Source: UBA7236 sp035439505 (GTDB lineage Bacteria; Bacteroidota; Bacteroidia; Chitinophagales; BACL12). Taken from it: a DNA stretch of 64,000 nucleotides. Position 1 is the stretch's first letter. Every line of letters starts with the position of its first letter. The notes under the pieces were generated by a model. It did no database searches. It was not told the DNA's origin and saw only the letters and a list, made by a program, of their open reading frames with translations. Positions 34,155 to 44,059 of this stretch are shown here, in pieces. The DNA lies in contig DAORKJ010000001.1 in the NCBI GenBank assembly GCA_035439505.1, forward strand, positions 62,001 through 126,000, read 5' to 3'. The translations under genes and the position numbers were made by a program.

Positions 34155-34184
34155 AAAAAGGCTGCCAAAAATGACAGCCTTTTT
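34155..34184. terminator. Bidirectional terminator between pbpC and the SusD-like gene
   Basis: Arms aaaaaggctg (34155-34164) and cagccttttt (34175-34184) pair perfectly, with an A-run on one side and a T-run on the other. It lies between convergent genes. Confidence 0.8.
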
Positions 34185-34204
34185 AAGTATTGGTAATTTG
34201 TCAA

Positions 34205-35593
34205 TTAATTATCCCACCAAACCGGAGCTAAAATATCTCCAATAACAACTGCACTTGAGTTGTATAAACGTTCATCGATACAAGTTGGGAATCTTACCGG
34301 AATTCCATCAACAATTGCATCTGGGTTAGGCGTAAGAGCCGGTAAACCGGTTCTTCTATAATCAGCCCAAGCTTCGCATTGGGTAAACATTGCGATATAT
34401 TTTTGGGTCATGATTTTATCTAAAGTAATTGTTCCCGCAGTTTCGCTTGCATTAGCAGCTTCATAAGCAGCATCGGCAGCACCAACTGTAGCAAGGATAT
34501 TAGCTTTAACGGCATCATTATGAGCTGCAGCAGCGCCAGCAGCATCACCTAAACGCAATTTAGCTTCTGCCTCAATAAACTTCATTTCATAATAAGTTAA
34601 AAGTGGCAATGGATTTGCGTTTGATGAATATAATTCACCAGTATTAGAAGCTGTTGGGTCCACACTATTTTTAGGCACACCTGAATATCCACCACCATCA
34701 TCTAAAGTTGCATAAAGAGGTAAGCGTGGGTCGCTGCTTGTTTCTAACATATCAATAAAGAATTCGCCCATTTTGATATAGTTAGCACGCGTAGTGTTAA
34801 ATGAAGCCCAAGGATTTAACTCATTACCATTAATACCAAATATTGCATTAGTATTATCAGCGTTAGAAGCTAATCCAGCAGAGGTGATAAATGCTAAAGC
34901 ATCGTTTGCAGAACCAGTAGCGTCGCGTTGACTTAATCGGTTAGCATATCTTGCTTTTAACATATAAGCAGCTTTAATCCACATAGCAACATCACCATTA
35001 TGAATGAAGTCATCTGACCCAGGTAATAATGCATTTGCAGTAGCAGGTGCAGATAAATCATTAATAGCACCATTTAATTCAGACTGAATAGCTGCAATTA
35101 TACTTTCCTGAGAATCATAAGCAGGATTTAATGCAGCTTCTGAAGCTTCCAATCCTTTTAATGCTTGTGAATAAGGAACATCGCCATAAAAATCTGTAGC
35201 CAAACCAATGGTCATACATTTTAATACTGTGCCAATTCCTCTGTAGTACGGATTTTCGTTGCCTGCTACATTGATTAATTCCTGTTGATTGATTAATGCA
35301 TCTGCATAAAATGTTTTCCATTCGTTGGTATTACTTTGTTCGGTGATTTTATAATCGCGAACATCAATCATTTGGAAATCATTACCAGCAGAATGTTGCA
35401 CTAATATTGAACTGGTTCTTGCAAGCTGACCTGTATATAATGATTGCATGGCAACCTCAGATACGGTTAGCAACAAAGCCGGGGTAACTTCAGTTGGTGC
35501 GTTTGGTGATGTTGAAACATCATCAACCCAACCGCTACATCCTGAACCAAATAGGATTACCGGCATGGTTAATATTAAAAATATCTTTTTCAT
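34205..35593 (-). CDS. SusD/RagB-family outer-membrane lipoprotein
   Basis: A 462-aa lipoprotein (FGSGC, Cys 19) of the SusD-like_2 type: SPNAPTEVTPALLLTVSEVA near the N-terminus, TPR-like helices with ADALINQQELINVAG, ATDFYGDVPYSQAL, and the C-terminal MTQKYIAMFTQCEAWADYRR block. These proteins sit on the cell surface as a lid over a SusC-type TonB-dependent transporter and bind its nutrient substrate, a glycan, peptide or other oligomer. The partner susC-like gene ends 19 bp upstream, so the two are co-transcribed. No glycoside hydrolase, peptidase or regulator gene adjoins, so the substrate cannot be guessed. Confidence 0.92.
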   Translation of the reverse strand: MKKIFLILTMPVILFGSGCSGWVDDVSTSPNAPTEVTPALLLTVSEVAMQSLYTGQLARTSSILVQHSAGNDFQMIDVRDYKITEQSNTNEWKTFYADALINQQELINVAGNENPYYRGIGTVLKCMTIGLATDFYGDVPYSQALKGLEASEAALNPAYDSQESIIAAIQSELNGAINDLSAPATANALLPGSDDFIHNGDVAMWIKAAYMLKARYANRLSQRDATGSANDALAFITSAGLASNADNTNAIFGINGNELNPWASFNTTRANYIKMGEFFIDMLETSSDPRLPLYATLDDGGGYSGVPKNSVDPTASNTGELYSSNANPLPLLTYYEMKFIEAEAKLRLGDAAGAAAAHNDAVKANILATVGAADAAYEAANASETAGTITLDKIMTQKYIAMFTQCEAWADYRRTGLPALTPNPDAIVDGIPVRFPTCIDERLYNSSAVVIGDILAPVWWDN

Positions 35594-35612
35594 ATTAATA
35601 ATTTTTTACGTT

Positions 35613-38600
35613 TTAGAATGCTGCGCTTACGCTAAACAAATAAGATTTAGTTCCTGGATTGTTAAACCAATCGAAACCTGAGATATTAGAACCTGCGCCA
35701 GTTAAACTAGTTTCAGGGTCAACACCTAAGTAATCGGTTTTTAACCATAGGTTACGACCTGTTGCTGAAACAGATAAACCTTTGATTACATTTTTAGGAT
35801 CTAAAGTGAAAGTGTAAGCTAATTTAACTTCACGTAATCTTACCCAACCACCATCTTGAATGGCTTGAGATGATGCACCAAAATCACCAAGGTAGTCACC
35901 CCAATAATCTTCAGGAGCAATTTCGATATCGTTGGCTACATATGAACCATCAGCTTGTTCAATTACACCTTCAATTACGAAAGTATGATCGCGTTCGCCT
36001 GATGCTTCTGAAATACCAATACGATTCATACGGGCATTAGTTCCGTTCCAGATGTCGCCACCTTTTCTGATATCTAATAAACCACTTACTGTTAAACCTT
36101 TCCAAGATAAAGCAGTATTGATGTTCATTAACCAATCCGGATATGGATCACCAATTACACCACTCACTGTATCAAAAATTGGTAAACCTGAACTACCGTC
36201 AATTAATAAGTCGCCATTTTCATTATATGCCCATTGTGAACCATATAATAAACCGTAAGGCTGACCAACAATTACATAGGCACCCGGATCACCGAAACCA
36301 GCTTCAATTTCAATTTCTTCAACACCATCAGCTAACTGTGTAACTTCATTTTCGTTTTTGCTAAAGTTACCGCCGATATTCCATGTTAAGTTTTTCTTTT
36401 TGATGATATCAGCATTTAATGTTAATTCAATTCCTTTGTTAACCATTGCACCTGCGTTATCGTAAACATAACTAAATCCTGAAGTAGAGGCAATTGGTTT
36501 AACTAATAATATATCAGATGATTCTTGCTGGTAAACTGTCATATCTAAATCGATACGGCCTTTCCAGAATTTTAATTCTAAACCTGCTTCAGTTCCTGTT
36601 AAGCGTTCAGGTTTTAAATCAGGATTACCTAATGTATTTAATTGGCTGTAACCAAAACCTGACTGACCTAAATAAGGGAAGCTATAACCATCTGTAAAAC
36701 CATCAGTATACAGTGGTGGTATGAAATAAGTGTTTGCACTATATGGTTGTGGTTCGATACCTGCTTGAGCATATGCAAAACGCAATTTACCGAATGACCA
36801 AATATCATTTGTATTTAAAATTTCGCTGAATACAAAAGCACCACTCACAGCTGGGAAGAACGCTGAACCTTGGTTAGGACCATAAGTTGAAGACCATTCA
36901 TTTCTTCCTGATACTGTTAAGAATAACATGCTTTGATATTCAAAACCAAGTTCACCAAAGAACGCTGCGTTGCGTTGTTTAGTAGTTGATTGGCTAGCAT
37001 ATAAATCTGCAGCATTTGATAAATTGTAAAAATCAGGAATAGTTAAATCACGACCGCGAGCATATAAATAATTAATGTCGATATCAGTTAAGTTATTACC
37101 TAACGTAACATTCATAACAACATCTTGTGTTAAATTTTTAGAGGCCGTAGCAATTAAATCGCTATATACTTGATTGTAACGAATGGTATTTTCTTCAATT
37201 TGTCCGCCTGGAGCATTCGCAGGGTCGTTTGAACCAATTGAATAAATTTGTTTGCGTTCATCTGTATAAGAATCTGTTCCGATTCTATAAGTGATGGTAG
37301 CCCAATCCCAAGGTGTATAAATAGCTGAGAAATTACCTAACAAACGATTTACATTATCTGTAAAAGGGTTGTTGTTTATTGTCCAATAGGGATTATCATA
37401 AGCAGAGAAATAGTTTCTGTTTTCACCTGTTGGATATTCATAACCTGCACCTAAGTCGTAACTAGTTGGTGTACGCATTAATGATAACATAACACCAGAA
37501 AGGTTACTACCATTTTGTGCTCTTGTTCCACCACTGTTTATGTAGTTTCCGTCAGCAGCAATTCTAAATTTATCCCAAATGCGCATATCGGAATTCACAC
37601 GCACAGATGTTCTGTTATATTCAGTATTTGGAATAACACCGTTATCCTGAGTATTACCTAAAGAAAGGCGTAAAGAACCTCTATCGGTACCACCGCTAAT
37701 TGCGAGGTTATTATTATAAGTCATACCTGTTTGGAAAAATTCCGCAGGGTTATCAATTGCAGTTAAGCCTAAGCCCGAAATCAGTGGTCCCCAGCTGCTT
37801 GCAGTACCTGCCGAACCATCATCAGGAGTATTCCACAATTGGTCAGGACCCGGATCAGCTTCAATAAAGTTACCTTCTGGTTCGAGTACACCCTGATTGG
37901 TTATTTTACCACCACCGGTTCCTTGAGCATATAACATTTGTTGTTTAGGTAAATTGCTTACCTGATTTACTTCTAATGAAGAAGAGAAATTGATATGAAC
38001 TGCTTTGTCGCCTGCTTTATTACCACGTTTTGTAGTAATGATGATAGCACCTGAACCTGCACGTGATCCGTAAAGTGCAGCCGCAGCTGGTCCTTTAAGG
38101 ATGTTGATGCTTTCAATATCATCAGGGTTAACGTCAATAGCACGGTTTGAGTTACTTACACCATTTAATGTAGCATTAAAAGGATAATCGCCCGCAACAG
38201 TGTTGTTGGTTGAGTTGTCAATAGGCACACCATCAATTACCACTAATGGTTGATTTTCGTTAGTGAAAGTTGAAGGTCCACGAATAATGATTTTTGAAGA
38301 TGCTCCGGGAGTACCTGCAGCACCAACAACCTGAACACCTGCTGCTTTAGCAGAAAGACCTTCAATGAAGTTCTCTTCACCAGAGCTCGCAATGCGGTCA
38401 CCACCAACTTCCTGAGTAGAAATACCCAACGAAAGTTTTTCTTTAGGAATACCCAAAGCGGTTACAACCACTGTTTCAAGACCTAAAACGTCCTCTTCGA
38501 GGCCAACGTTAATAACATTTCTGTTACCAATGGTTTCCTCATGCATTTTAAAGCCTAAGAAAGTGTACACTAAAACATCTTTGTCCTGAGGCACAACCAA

Positions 38601-38786
38601 TACATATTTACCATCTAAATCGGTAATTGTACCTGTTGTAGTCCCCTTCACCAGTACTGTTGCCCCCGGTAAGGGCTCATTGTCTGTAGCTGACGTGATT
38701 GTTCCTGTAATGGTTCTGCTTTGCGCGAAGGCAACAGATACCAAACAAAAAGGAATCAGCAGCATCAAAGCGGCTAATTTTTTCAT
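35613..38786 (-). CDS. SusC/RagA-family TonB-linked outer-membrane transporter
   Basis: A 1057-aa protein with signal peptide (ending SVAFAQS), an N-terminal carboxypeptidase-regulatory-like domain (RTITGTITSATDNEPLPGAT ... VYTFLGF, ~22-105), the SusC signature and plug domain (TVVVTALGIPKEKLSLG, then IIIRGPSTF, VVIDGVPID, ILKGPAAAALYGSRAGSGAI), and a long beta-barrel ending NNPGTKSYLFSVSAAF with a terminal aromatic residue. It imports the ligand captured by SusD using TonB energy. A TATGTTTG promoter element at 38878-38871 implies an 80-nt leader. No sigma/anti-sigma or hybrid regulator gene lies nearby. Confidence 0.95.
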   Translation of the reverse strand: MKKLAALMLLIPFCLVSVAFAQSRTITGTITSATDNEPLPGATVLVKGTTTGTITDLDGKYVLVVPQDKDVLVYTFLGFKMHEETIGNRNVINVGLEEDVLGLETVVVTALGIPKEKLSLGISTQEVGGDRIASSGEENFIEGLSAKAAGVQVVGAAGTPGASSKIIIRGPSTFTNENQPLVVIDGVPIDNSTNNTVAGDYPFNATLNGVSNSNRAIDVNPDDIESINILKGPAAAALYGSRAGSGAIIITTKRGNKAGDKAVHINFSSSLEVNQVSNLPKQQMLYAQGTGGGKITNQGVLEPEGNFIEADPGPDQLWNTPDDGSAGTASSWGPLISGLGLTAIDNPAEFFQTGMTYNNNLAISGGTDRGSLRLSLGNTQDNGVIPNTEYNRTSVRVNSDMRIWDKFRIAADGNYINSGGTRAQNGSNLSGVMLSLMRTPTSYDLGAGYEYPTGENRNYFSAYDNPYWTINNNPFTDNVNRLLGNFSAIYTPWDWATITYRIGTDSYTDERKQIYSIGSNDPANAPGGQIEENTIRYNQVYSDLIATASKNLTQDVVMNVTLGNNLTDIDINYLYARGRDLTIPDFYNLSNAADLYASQSTTKQRNAAFFGELGFEYQSMLFLTVSGRNEWSSTYGPNQGSAFFPAVSGAFVFSEILNTNDIWSFGKLRFAYAQAGIEPQPYSANTYFIPPLYTDGFTDGYSFPYLGQSGFGYSQLNTLGNPDLKPERLTGTEAGLELKFWKGRIDLDMTVYQQESSDILLVKPIASTSGFSYVYDNAGAMVNKGIELTLNADIIKKKNLTWNIGGNFSKNENEVTQLADGVEEIEIEAGFGDPGAYVIVGQPYGLLYGSQWAYNENGDLLIDGSSGLPIFDTVSGVIGDPYPDWLMNINTALSWKGLTVSGLLDIRKGGDIWNGTNARMNRIGISEASGERDHTFVIEGVIEQADGSYVANDIEIAPEDYWGDYLGDFGASSQAIQDGGWVRLREVKLAYTFTLDPKNVIKGLSVSATGRNLWLKTDYLGVDPETSLTGAGSNISGFDWFNNPGTKSYLFSVSAAF

Positions 38787-38870
38787 AGATTTGGTTTTGA
38801 ATGAATAGAATTGACTTTTAGGTTAATTATCAAAAAATTTGTAAAATTTATGTTAATTATCTCTAAACAA

Positions 38871-38878
38871 CAAACATA
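38871..38878 (-). promoter_or_regulatory. -7 element (TATGTTTG) of the susCD operon
   Basis: An exact TAnnTTTG match about 85 bp before the susC-like start. No -33 TTG at the usual spacing. Confidence 0.45.
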
Positions 38879-38967
38879 AGGCACTTTTTATTTAGTTATA
38901 GCTGTTTTGTGCAATTTTTTTCAAGGTTTAACACTTAAGTGCAGGTTTTCAACACATTCTCCATACC

Positions 38968-39693
38968 TTATTTATTGGAGTCGTAATACCCAAACACCTT
39001 TTGAACGATTTCAGCTGCTCGAGCTGCAGGATCCTGACGAATTTTTAATTCTTCCTGCTCAACCATATAAAACAAACCTTCTAAAGCCTTTGCCGTAACA
39101 TATGCCTCTAAATCGGGGTTCAGGTCTGCTACTAAAGGTATTTTATTATAATAATTGACAGCATCTGTCCAGTATTTGGTTGCACCTACTTTATTCAGTG
39201 AACTTTCAATAATTGGAGAAAACTTAGCGGTTAATTGAGTAGTAGTTGTTTTTTTCAAATATTCAGTCGCCGCATCATTAGCCCCAAACAATATGTCCAT
39301 GGCATCTGTAATTGTCATGGAACGGATACTATTTATTAAAATGGGTTTAGCCTCAATAGCAGCATTTTCGGCTGCACGGTTCAATGAGTTGATTACGTCG
39401 TCACACATTTTATTCATGCCTAAATCACGCAATGTAGTCTCAATTTTTTGTGCTTCAGGTGGGAATGGGATTTTCACCTGTGGATTACCTAAATAGCCAT
39501 TAACTTTAGATAACAAGTCTGAACCATTAGTAGCACCCTGAACTAGCGCTTCCATCAAACCGCTGGCAACTTCCTGTTCCGTAATGGTTGTTTCTAGCAC
39601 TGAGTTTAATACATCTTCCATTACTTTTGGGTCGCAGGTAGAGCCCGTAAAAAGGCCTACAGTTAGCAAGCCGAGCAAAAAATTTCTGAACAT
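38968..39693 (-). CDS. DUF4197-domain lipoprotein
   Basis: A 241-aa protein with an N-terminal hydrophobic segment ending FTGSTC (Cys 20), consistent with a lipoprotein. The rest is mostly helical and matches my recollection of the DUF4197 family: ITEQEVASGLMEALVQGATN, VKIPFPPEAQKIETTLRDLG, ITDAMDILFGANDAATEYLK, and the C-terminal ALEGLFYMVEQEELKIRQDP. The biochemical role is unknown. The ATG at 39693 was chosen because the next upstream Met (39714) only adds polar residues before the signal sequence. Confidence 0.85.
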   Translation of the reverse strand: MFRNFLLGLLTVGLFTGSTCDPKVMEDVLNSVLETTITEQEVASGLMEALVQGATNGSDLLSKVNGYLGNPQVKIPFPPEAQKIETTLRDLGMNKMCDDVINSLNRAAENAAIEAKPILINSIRSMTITDAMDILFGANDAATEYLKKTTTTQLTAKFSPIIESSLNKVGATKYWTDAVNYYNKIPLVADLNPDLEAYVTAKALEGLFYMVEQEELKIRQDPAARAAEIVQKVFGYYDSNK

Positions 39694-39950
39694 ATAACTT
39701 GAATTTGGCACCAAGTTATAAATTTTTTTGATTCAAGAGTTTGGCAATAAATAATAATAAAAATGGTGGAATTGACCTGGCAGGTTAAACGGCTTAAACT
39801 TAATCGTTTTAAGATTCAACCTTTTATCAAAATTATTGTCTTTCCTTAATTCGTTCAACCATTATTACGAATTTGATAATACCAGCAAGTAAATTGTATA
39901 ACTGCTGGTAAATATTCTTATGCGGATTGTATTTTTACAAAAAACAAAAA

Positions 39951-41204
39951 ATGAAGGCTGTTATTATATCTATAGGAGATGAAATATTAAACGGAACAAC
40001 GATAAACACCAATGCCAGTTGGATTTCCACGCAAATTCAACCTATTGGTATAGATATTCATGAAGTAGTTGCTATTAGTGATAATGCCATTCATATTTTA
40101 CATACGCTGGAGACTTTTATTGGTAAAGTTGATATAATATTAATAACAGGTGGTTTAGGACCTACCAAAGATGACATCACCAAAAAAACCATTTGTTCAT
40201 ATTTTAAAAGTGAGCTTGTTTTTCATCAGGAAATTTATGCCCGATTAAAAGCGGCATTTGAAAAACGTAATATACCGTTTACTGAAAATAATCGGGACCA
40301 GGCCATGTATCCTGATAATTGTACCATCTTAGATAATCCACTTGGAACGGCTCAGGGTATGTGGTTTGAAAAAAACGATACGGTGATAGCCTGCATGCCC
40401 GGTGTTCCCTTTGAAATGAAAGGGTTGATGACCAACCAGGTTATACCTAAAATTATGAAGCGGTTTAATTTCCCTGCTATCGTAAATAAATATTTTATGA
40501 CAAGTGGCATAAGTGAGAGCTTTTTGGCCAATAAATTAGAACCCTTAGAAGCTCTTTTACCAGAGCATATCACTTTGGCTTATTTACCTACACCTGCAGT
40601 GGTAAAACTGCGCTTGACTGCTCGCGGAGAGGATGAAAATCTGCTGGAACAAGAATTATCTGCTATTAGCAACCAGATGCGGGCAATATTAGGAGCCGGG
40701 ATTTATGCCGAAGAACCTATACCGCTTGAACAACATATTGGCAACCAATTGAGGATGTTGAAGGCAACTTTAGCAACGGCAGAAAGTATTACCGGCGGCA
40801 AAGTAGCGCATAAAATAACCCTAATTCCGGGAAGTTCCGACTATTTTAGAGGCGCAGTTGTAGCCTATCACCAATCAGTGAAACAACACTTACTAAAAGT
40901 TTCCACAACAACACTCGAAAACTTTACCCCTGTTAGCGAGGAAACTGCGGTGGAAATGCTCGATGGTATTATATCCGCATTGGGCACTGATTTCGGTATT
41001 GCAATAACCGGAAATGCAGGCCCGACAGCGGATGGCAAGGCTGAAGATGTAGGAACAGTGTTTATTGCGGTAGGCTCAAAAACGGAAAAAAGGGTGAAAA
41101 AACATTTTTTCAACAAGAACCGTGAGGTGAATATCGAATATGCAAGCATGTTTTCTTTACATGAATTACGCATACTGTTGACGGAATACCTTGTTAAAGC
41201 ATAA
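39951..41204 (+). CDS. cinA: CinA-family protein (MoCF domain plus nicotinamide-nucleotide amidase domain)
   Basis: A 417-aa cytosolic protein. Residues 1-170 form the MoCF/MogA-like domain (IISIGDEILNGTTINTNASW, LITGGLGPTKDDITKK, GTAQGMW, MPGVPFEMKG). Residues ~255-417 are the PncC amidase domain (TLATAESITGGKVAHKITLI, PGSSDYFRGAVVAYHQSVK, DFGIAITGNAGPTADG). CinA hydrolyses ADP-ribose derivatives and deamidates NMN in NAD recycling. The amidase motif normally reads AESCTGG; here Cys is Ile, while the catalytic Ser is kept. The start at 39951 removes an eight-residue leader encoded by the longer frame. Confidence 0.92.
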   Translation: MKAVIISIGDEILNGTTINTNASWISTQIQPIGIDIHEVVAISDNAIHILHTLETFIGKVDIILITGGLGPTKDDITKKTICSYFKSELVFHQEIYARLKAAFEKRNIPFTENNRDQAMYPDNCTILDNPLGTAQGMWFEKNDTVIACMPGVPFEMKGLMTNQVIPKIMKRFNFPAIVNKYFMTSGISESFLANKLEPLEALLPEHITLAYLPTPAVVKLRLTARGEDENLLEQELSAISNQMRAILGAGIYAEEPIPLEQHIGNQLRMLKATLATAESITGGKVAHKITLIPGSSDYFRGAVVAYHQSVKQHLLKVSTTTLENFTPVSEETAVEMLDGIISALGTDFGIAITGNAGPTADGKAEDVGTVFIAVGSKTEKRVKKHFFNKNREVNIEYASMFSLHELRILLTEYLVKA

Positions 41205-41221
41205 TAAAGACAGTATTTTTG
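41191..41221 (+). promoter_or_regulatory. Bacteroidota-type promoter of the E2 / persulfide dioxygenase operon
   Basis: TTG (41191-41193), a 20-bp spacer and TATTTTTG (41214-41221) match the TTTG-N19-21-TAnnTTTG pattern. It overlaps the end of cinA and leaves an ~80-nt leader before the ATG at 41307. Confidence 0.65.
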
Positions 41222-41306
41222 CGAAAATTAAACCTGAGGAGCGGACTTGTTGAATCCCGACCTTCATGTTTCGAAATAGATAGCTAACAACAGCAATTAG
41301 AAAAAC

Positions 41307-42617
41307 ATGTCGCAAAAAGAACTGATTATGCCCAAATTGGGCGAAAGTATTATGGAGGCCACCATTTTAAAATGGCTTAAAAAAGAAGGTGATTCTGTTG
41401 AATTAGATGAAGCCGTATTAGAAATTGCAACCGACAAGGTGGATAGCGAAGTTCCATCCCCATTTGCAGGTAAAATTACCAGTATTCTCTTCAAAGAAGG
41501 TGATGTGGTTCAAATTGGTAAGGCAATTGCCATTATTGATGGTGCAGGAAATGGAAATGGCGCCGCAGTAATTGAAACGCCTGTTAAACAGGAAGTGAAA
41601 ACAGAAGCCCCTAAACAAGTTGTAGTTGAAACAAAAGTTGAAGCGGCACCGGTTATTGCTGGTGATCGTTTTTATTCTCCTTTAGTACTCAATATTGCCC
41701 GTGAAGAGGGTATTTCTATGTCGGAGCTGGAACGTATTCCCGGCACCGGTAAAGATGACCGTGTTACAAAATCAGATATTTTAAATTATCTGCAAAACAG
41801 AGGTAATGTAACTACACAACAAACTGTTCAGGTTGAAAAACCGGTTACACAAGCACCGGTAGTGCAAGAAAAATCTTCACCGGTTGTACAAACAGTGTCA
41901 TCAAATGGCAACAATGAAATTGTGGAGATGGATCGTATGCGCAAATTAATTGCCGATCATATGGTGATGAGTAAAAAAACTTCACCCCATGTAACTTCTT
42001 ATGTTGAAGTGGATATGACGCCGATTGTTGAATGGAGAAATAGAATTAAACCAAAATTCGAAAAACGCGAAGGCCAAAAAATAACATTCACTCCTATTTT
42101 TATTGAAGCCATTGCCAAAGCAATTAAAGATTTTCCGGGTATCAATATTTCAGTGGATGGATATAATTTGATTTATAAAAAAGATATCAATATTGGCATG
42201 GCAGCTGCATTGCCTACAGGAAATTTAATTGTTCCTGTAATTAAAAATGCAGACCGCATGAATTTAGTAGGATTAACAGCTGCAGTAAATGATTATGCCA
42301 CACGCGCAAGAAATAACAAATTAAAACCGGACGAAATACAAGATGGCACATTTACATTAACCAATGTGGGTTCATTTGGCAGTTTGATGGGAACTCCAAT
42401 TATTAATCAACCACAGGTTGCAATTTTAGCTGTTGGAGCAATTAAGAAAAAACCGGTTGTATTGGAAACTGTTCATGGTGATGTTATTGCCATTCGCCAT
42501 ATGATGTTTATGAGTATGAGTTATGATCACCGTGTTGTAGATGGCATGTTAGGCGGCAGTTTCCTTAAACGTGTAGCTGATTATTTAGAAGGATTTGATA
42601 TTGAAAGAGAAATTTAA
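41307..42617 (+). CDS. 2-oxoacid dehydrogenase complex, dihydrolipoyl acyltransferase (E2)
   Basis: A 436-aa E2 core protein. The N-terminal lipoyl domain (1-78) carries the lipoyl-Lys at position 44 in EIATDKVDSEVPSP. A Pro/Gln/Val-rich linker and a peripheral-subunit-binding domain follow (YSPLVLNIAREEGISMSELE...DRVTKSDILNYL), then the catalytic domain ending SMSYDHRVVDG with active-site His 408. It transfers an acyl group from lipoate to CoA in a pyruvate, 2-oxoglutarate or branched-chain complex; which one cannot be told, since no E1 or E3 gene is adjacent. It shares a promoter with the following persulfide dioxygenase gene (34-bp gap). Confidence 0.93.
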   Translation: MSQKELIMPKLGESIMEATILKWLKKEGDSVELDEAVLEIATDKVDSEVPSPFAGKITSILFKEGDVVQIGKAIAIIDGAGNGNGAAVIETPVKQEVKTEAPKQVVVETKVEAAPVIAGDRFYSPLVLNIAREEGISMSELERIPGTGKDDRVTKSDILNYLQNRGNVTTQQTVQVEKPVTQAPVVQEKSSPVVQTVSSNGNNEIVEMDRMRKLIADHMVMSKKTSPHVTSYVEVDMTPIVEWRNRIKPKFEKREGQKITFTPIFIEAIAKAIKDFPGINISVDGYNLIYKKDINIGMAAALPTGNLIVPVIKNADRMNLVGLTAAVNDYATRARNNKLKPDEIQDGTFTLTNVGSFGSLMGTPIINQPQVAILAVGAIKKKPVVLETVHGDVIAIRHMMFMSMSYDHRVVDGMLGGSFLKRVADYLEGFDIEREI

Positions 42618-42651
42618 TTGAACGATTTTTTTATCGCCAATAATATACAAC

Positions 42652-44043
42652 ATGCACATAGAACAACTATACACGAATTGCCTTGCAGAAGCTGCTTATT
42701 ACATAGAAAGTGATGGCGTTGCTGCTGTAATAGATCCACTGCGTGAACCGGAACCTTATTTAGAAAAAGCTGCAAGCAGAAATGCAACAATTAAATATGT
42801 ATTTGAAACTCATTTCCATGCAGATTTCATTTCGGGTCATTTAGATTTAGCAAAAAAATCAGGCGCCGCAATTATTTATGGTCCTGAAGCCAATACTGCT
42901 TATACTGTAATTAATGCCACAGATGGTCAGGAATTTAATATTGGTAAAATAAAAATTCGCGTATTACATACTCCCGGTCATACACTGGAATCTACTTGTT
43001 ATTTATTGATTGATGAGCAGGGAAAAGAGCACTGCATATTTACCGGTGATACGTTATTTGTTGGTGATGTTGGTCGTCCTGATTTATTGGATGGATTAAT
43101 GACAAAGGAAGAATTAGCTTCAAAAATGTATGATTCATTAAATCAAAAAATAAAACCTTTAGCCGACGATGTTATTGTTTACCCTGCGCATGGACCGGGA
43201 AGTGCATGCGGAAAAAGTATGGGCAAAGAAACATTTTCAACTATAGGTATACAGAAACAAACCAATTATGCTTTGCAGGAAATGACTCGCGAAGCATTTA
43301 TTGCCGCTGTAACTGATGGATTAACTCAGCCACCACCCTACTTTTTTGAAGACGCTCGAATTAATAAAAACGGCTATACCAGTATTGATGAGGTAATTGC
43401 CAATAATACGAAAGCGTTAAGTATAGATGCATTTAAACATGCGATTGAAAACGGTGCCATTATTTTAGACACTCGAGTAGCAGATAACTTTGAAAAAGGA
43501 TATGTGCCAGGCTCTTTAAATATTGGATTAAATGGCATGTTTGCTGTTTGGGTAGGTACATTAGTGGATATTCATTTACCACTTGTACTTGTAACCGAAC
43601 AAGGCAAAGAGGAAGAATCTATCATCAGGTTAGCAAGGGTTGGATACGAACAGGTGATTGGATACTTAGAAGGTGGAATTGAAAATTGGATTAACAAAGG
43701 TGAAGCAATTGATTCCGTTACTACGATTCAGGCAGAGCAGATGAGTCAGTTTTACAATAATCCTGAATATGTAGTGTTAGATGTGCGCAAACCAAGTGAA
43801 TTTGATACTGAGCATGTTGTAAATGCTATCAATATTCAACTAAGCGAAATTGATGAGCGTGCGGGTGAATTGGATAATACTAAAAAATATATTGTACATT
43901 GTGCCGCTGGATATCGCAGTATGATGGCAGCCTCTATTTTAAAAGAAAAAGGATTTGATAATTTTGTGAATGTTGCAGGTGGTTGGGGAAGTATTAAAAA
44001 AACTTCACTTCCGACAGAAGCATCGGTGGCAACATTAATTTGA
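42652..44043 (+). CDS. CstB-like persulfide dioxygenase / rhodanese fusion
   Basis: A 463-aa protein. Residues 1-240 form a metallo-beta-lactamase-fold persulfide dioxygenase domain (THFHADF: His 54, His 56, Asp 58; His 110 in HTPGHT; Asp 133 in FTGDTLF; His 180 in YPAHGPG). Residues ~252-350 are a rhodanese-like domain without a catalytic Cys, and ~355-455 a rhodanese domain with Cys 417 in VHCAAGYRS. This order, with an inactive middle domain, is that of CstB, which oxidises persulfides to sulfite and thiosulfate in sulfide detoxification. Asp 58 is followed by Phe instead of the commoner His. The E2 gene precedes it by 34 bp. Confidence 0.87.
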   Translation: MHIEQLYTNCLAEAAYYIESDGVAAVIDPLREPEPYLEKAASRNATIKYVFETHFHADFISGHLDLAKKSGAAIIYGPEANTAYTVINATDGQEFNIGKIKIRVLHTPGHTLESTCYLLIDEQGKEHCIFTGDTLFVGDVGRPDLLDGLMTKEELASKMYDSLNQKIKPLADDVIVYPAHGPGSACGKSMGKETFSTIGIQKQTNYALQEMTREAFIAAVTDGLTQPPPYFFEDARINKNGYTSIDEVIANNTKALSIDAFKHAIENGAIILDTRVADNFEKGYVPGSLNIGLNGMFAVWVGTLVDIHLPLVLVTEQGKEEESIIRLARVGYEQVIGYLEGGIENWINKGEAIDSVTTIQAEQMSQFYNNPEYVVLDVRKPSEFDTEHVVNAINIQLSEIDERAGELDNTKKYIVHCAAGYRSMMAASILKEKGFDNFVNVAGGWGSIKKTSLPTEASVATLI

Positions 44044-44059
44044 TATGATGGGAATTAAT

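Noticed and set aside
34205..38786. Complete polysaccharide utilisation locus
   Set aside because: Only SusC and SusD are present; there is no glycoside hydrolase, lyase or sensor next to them.
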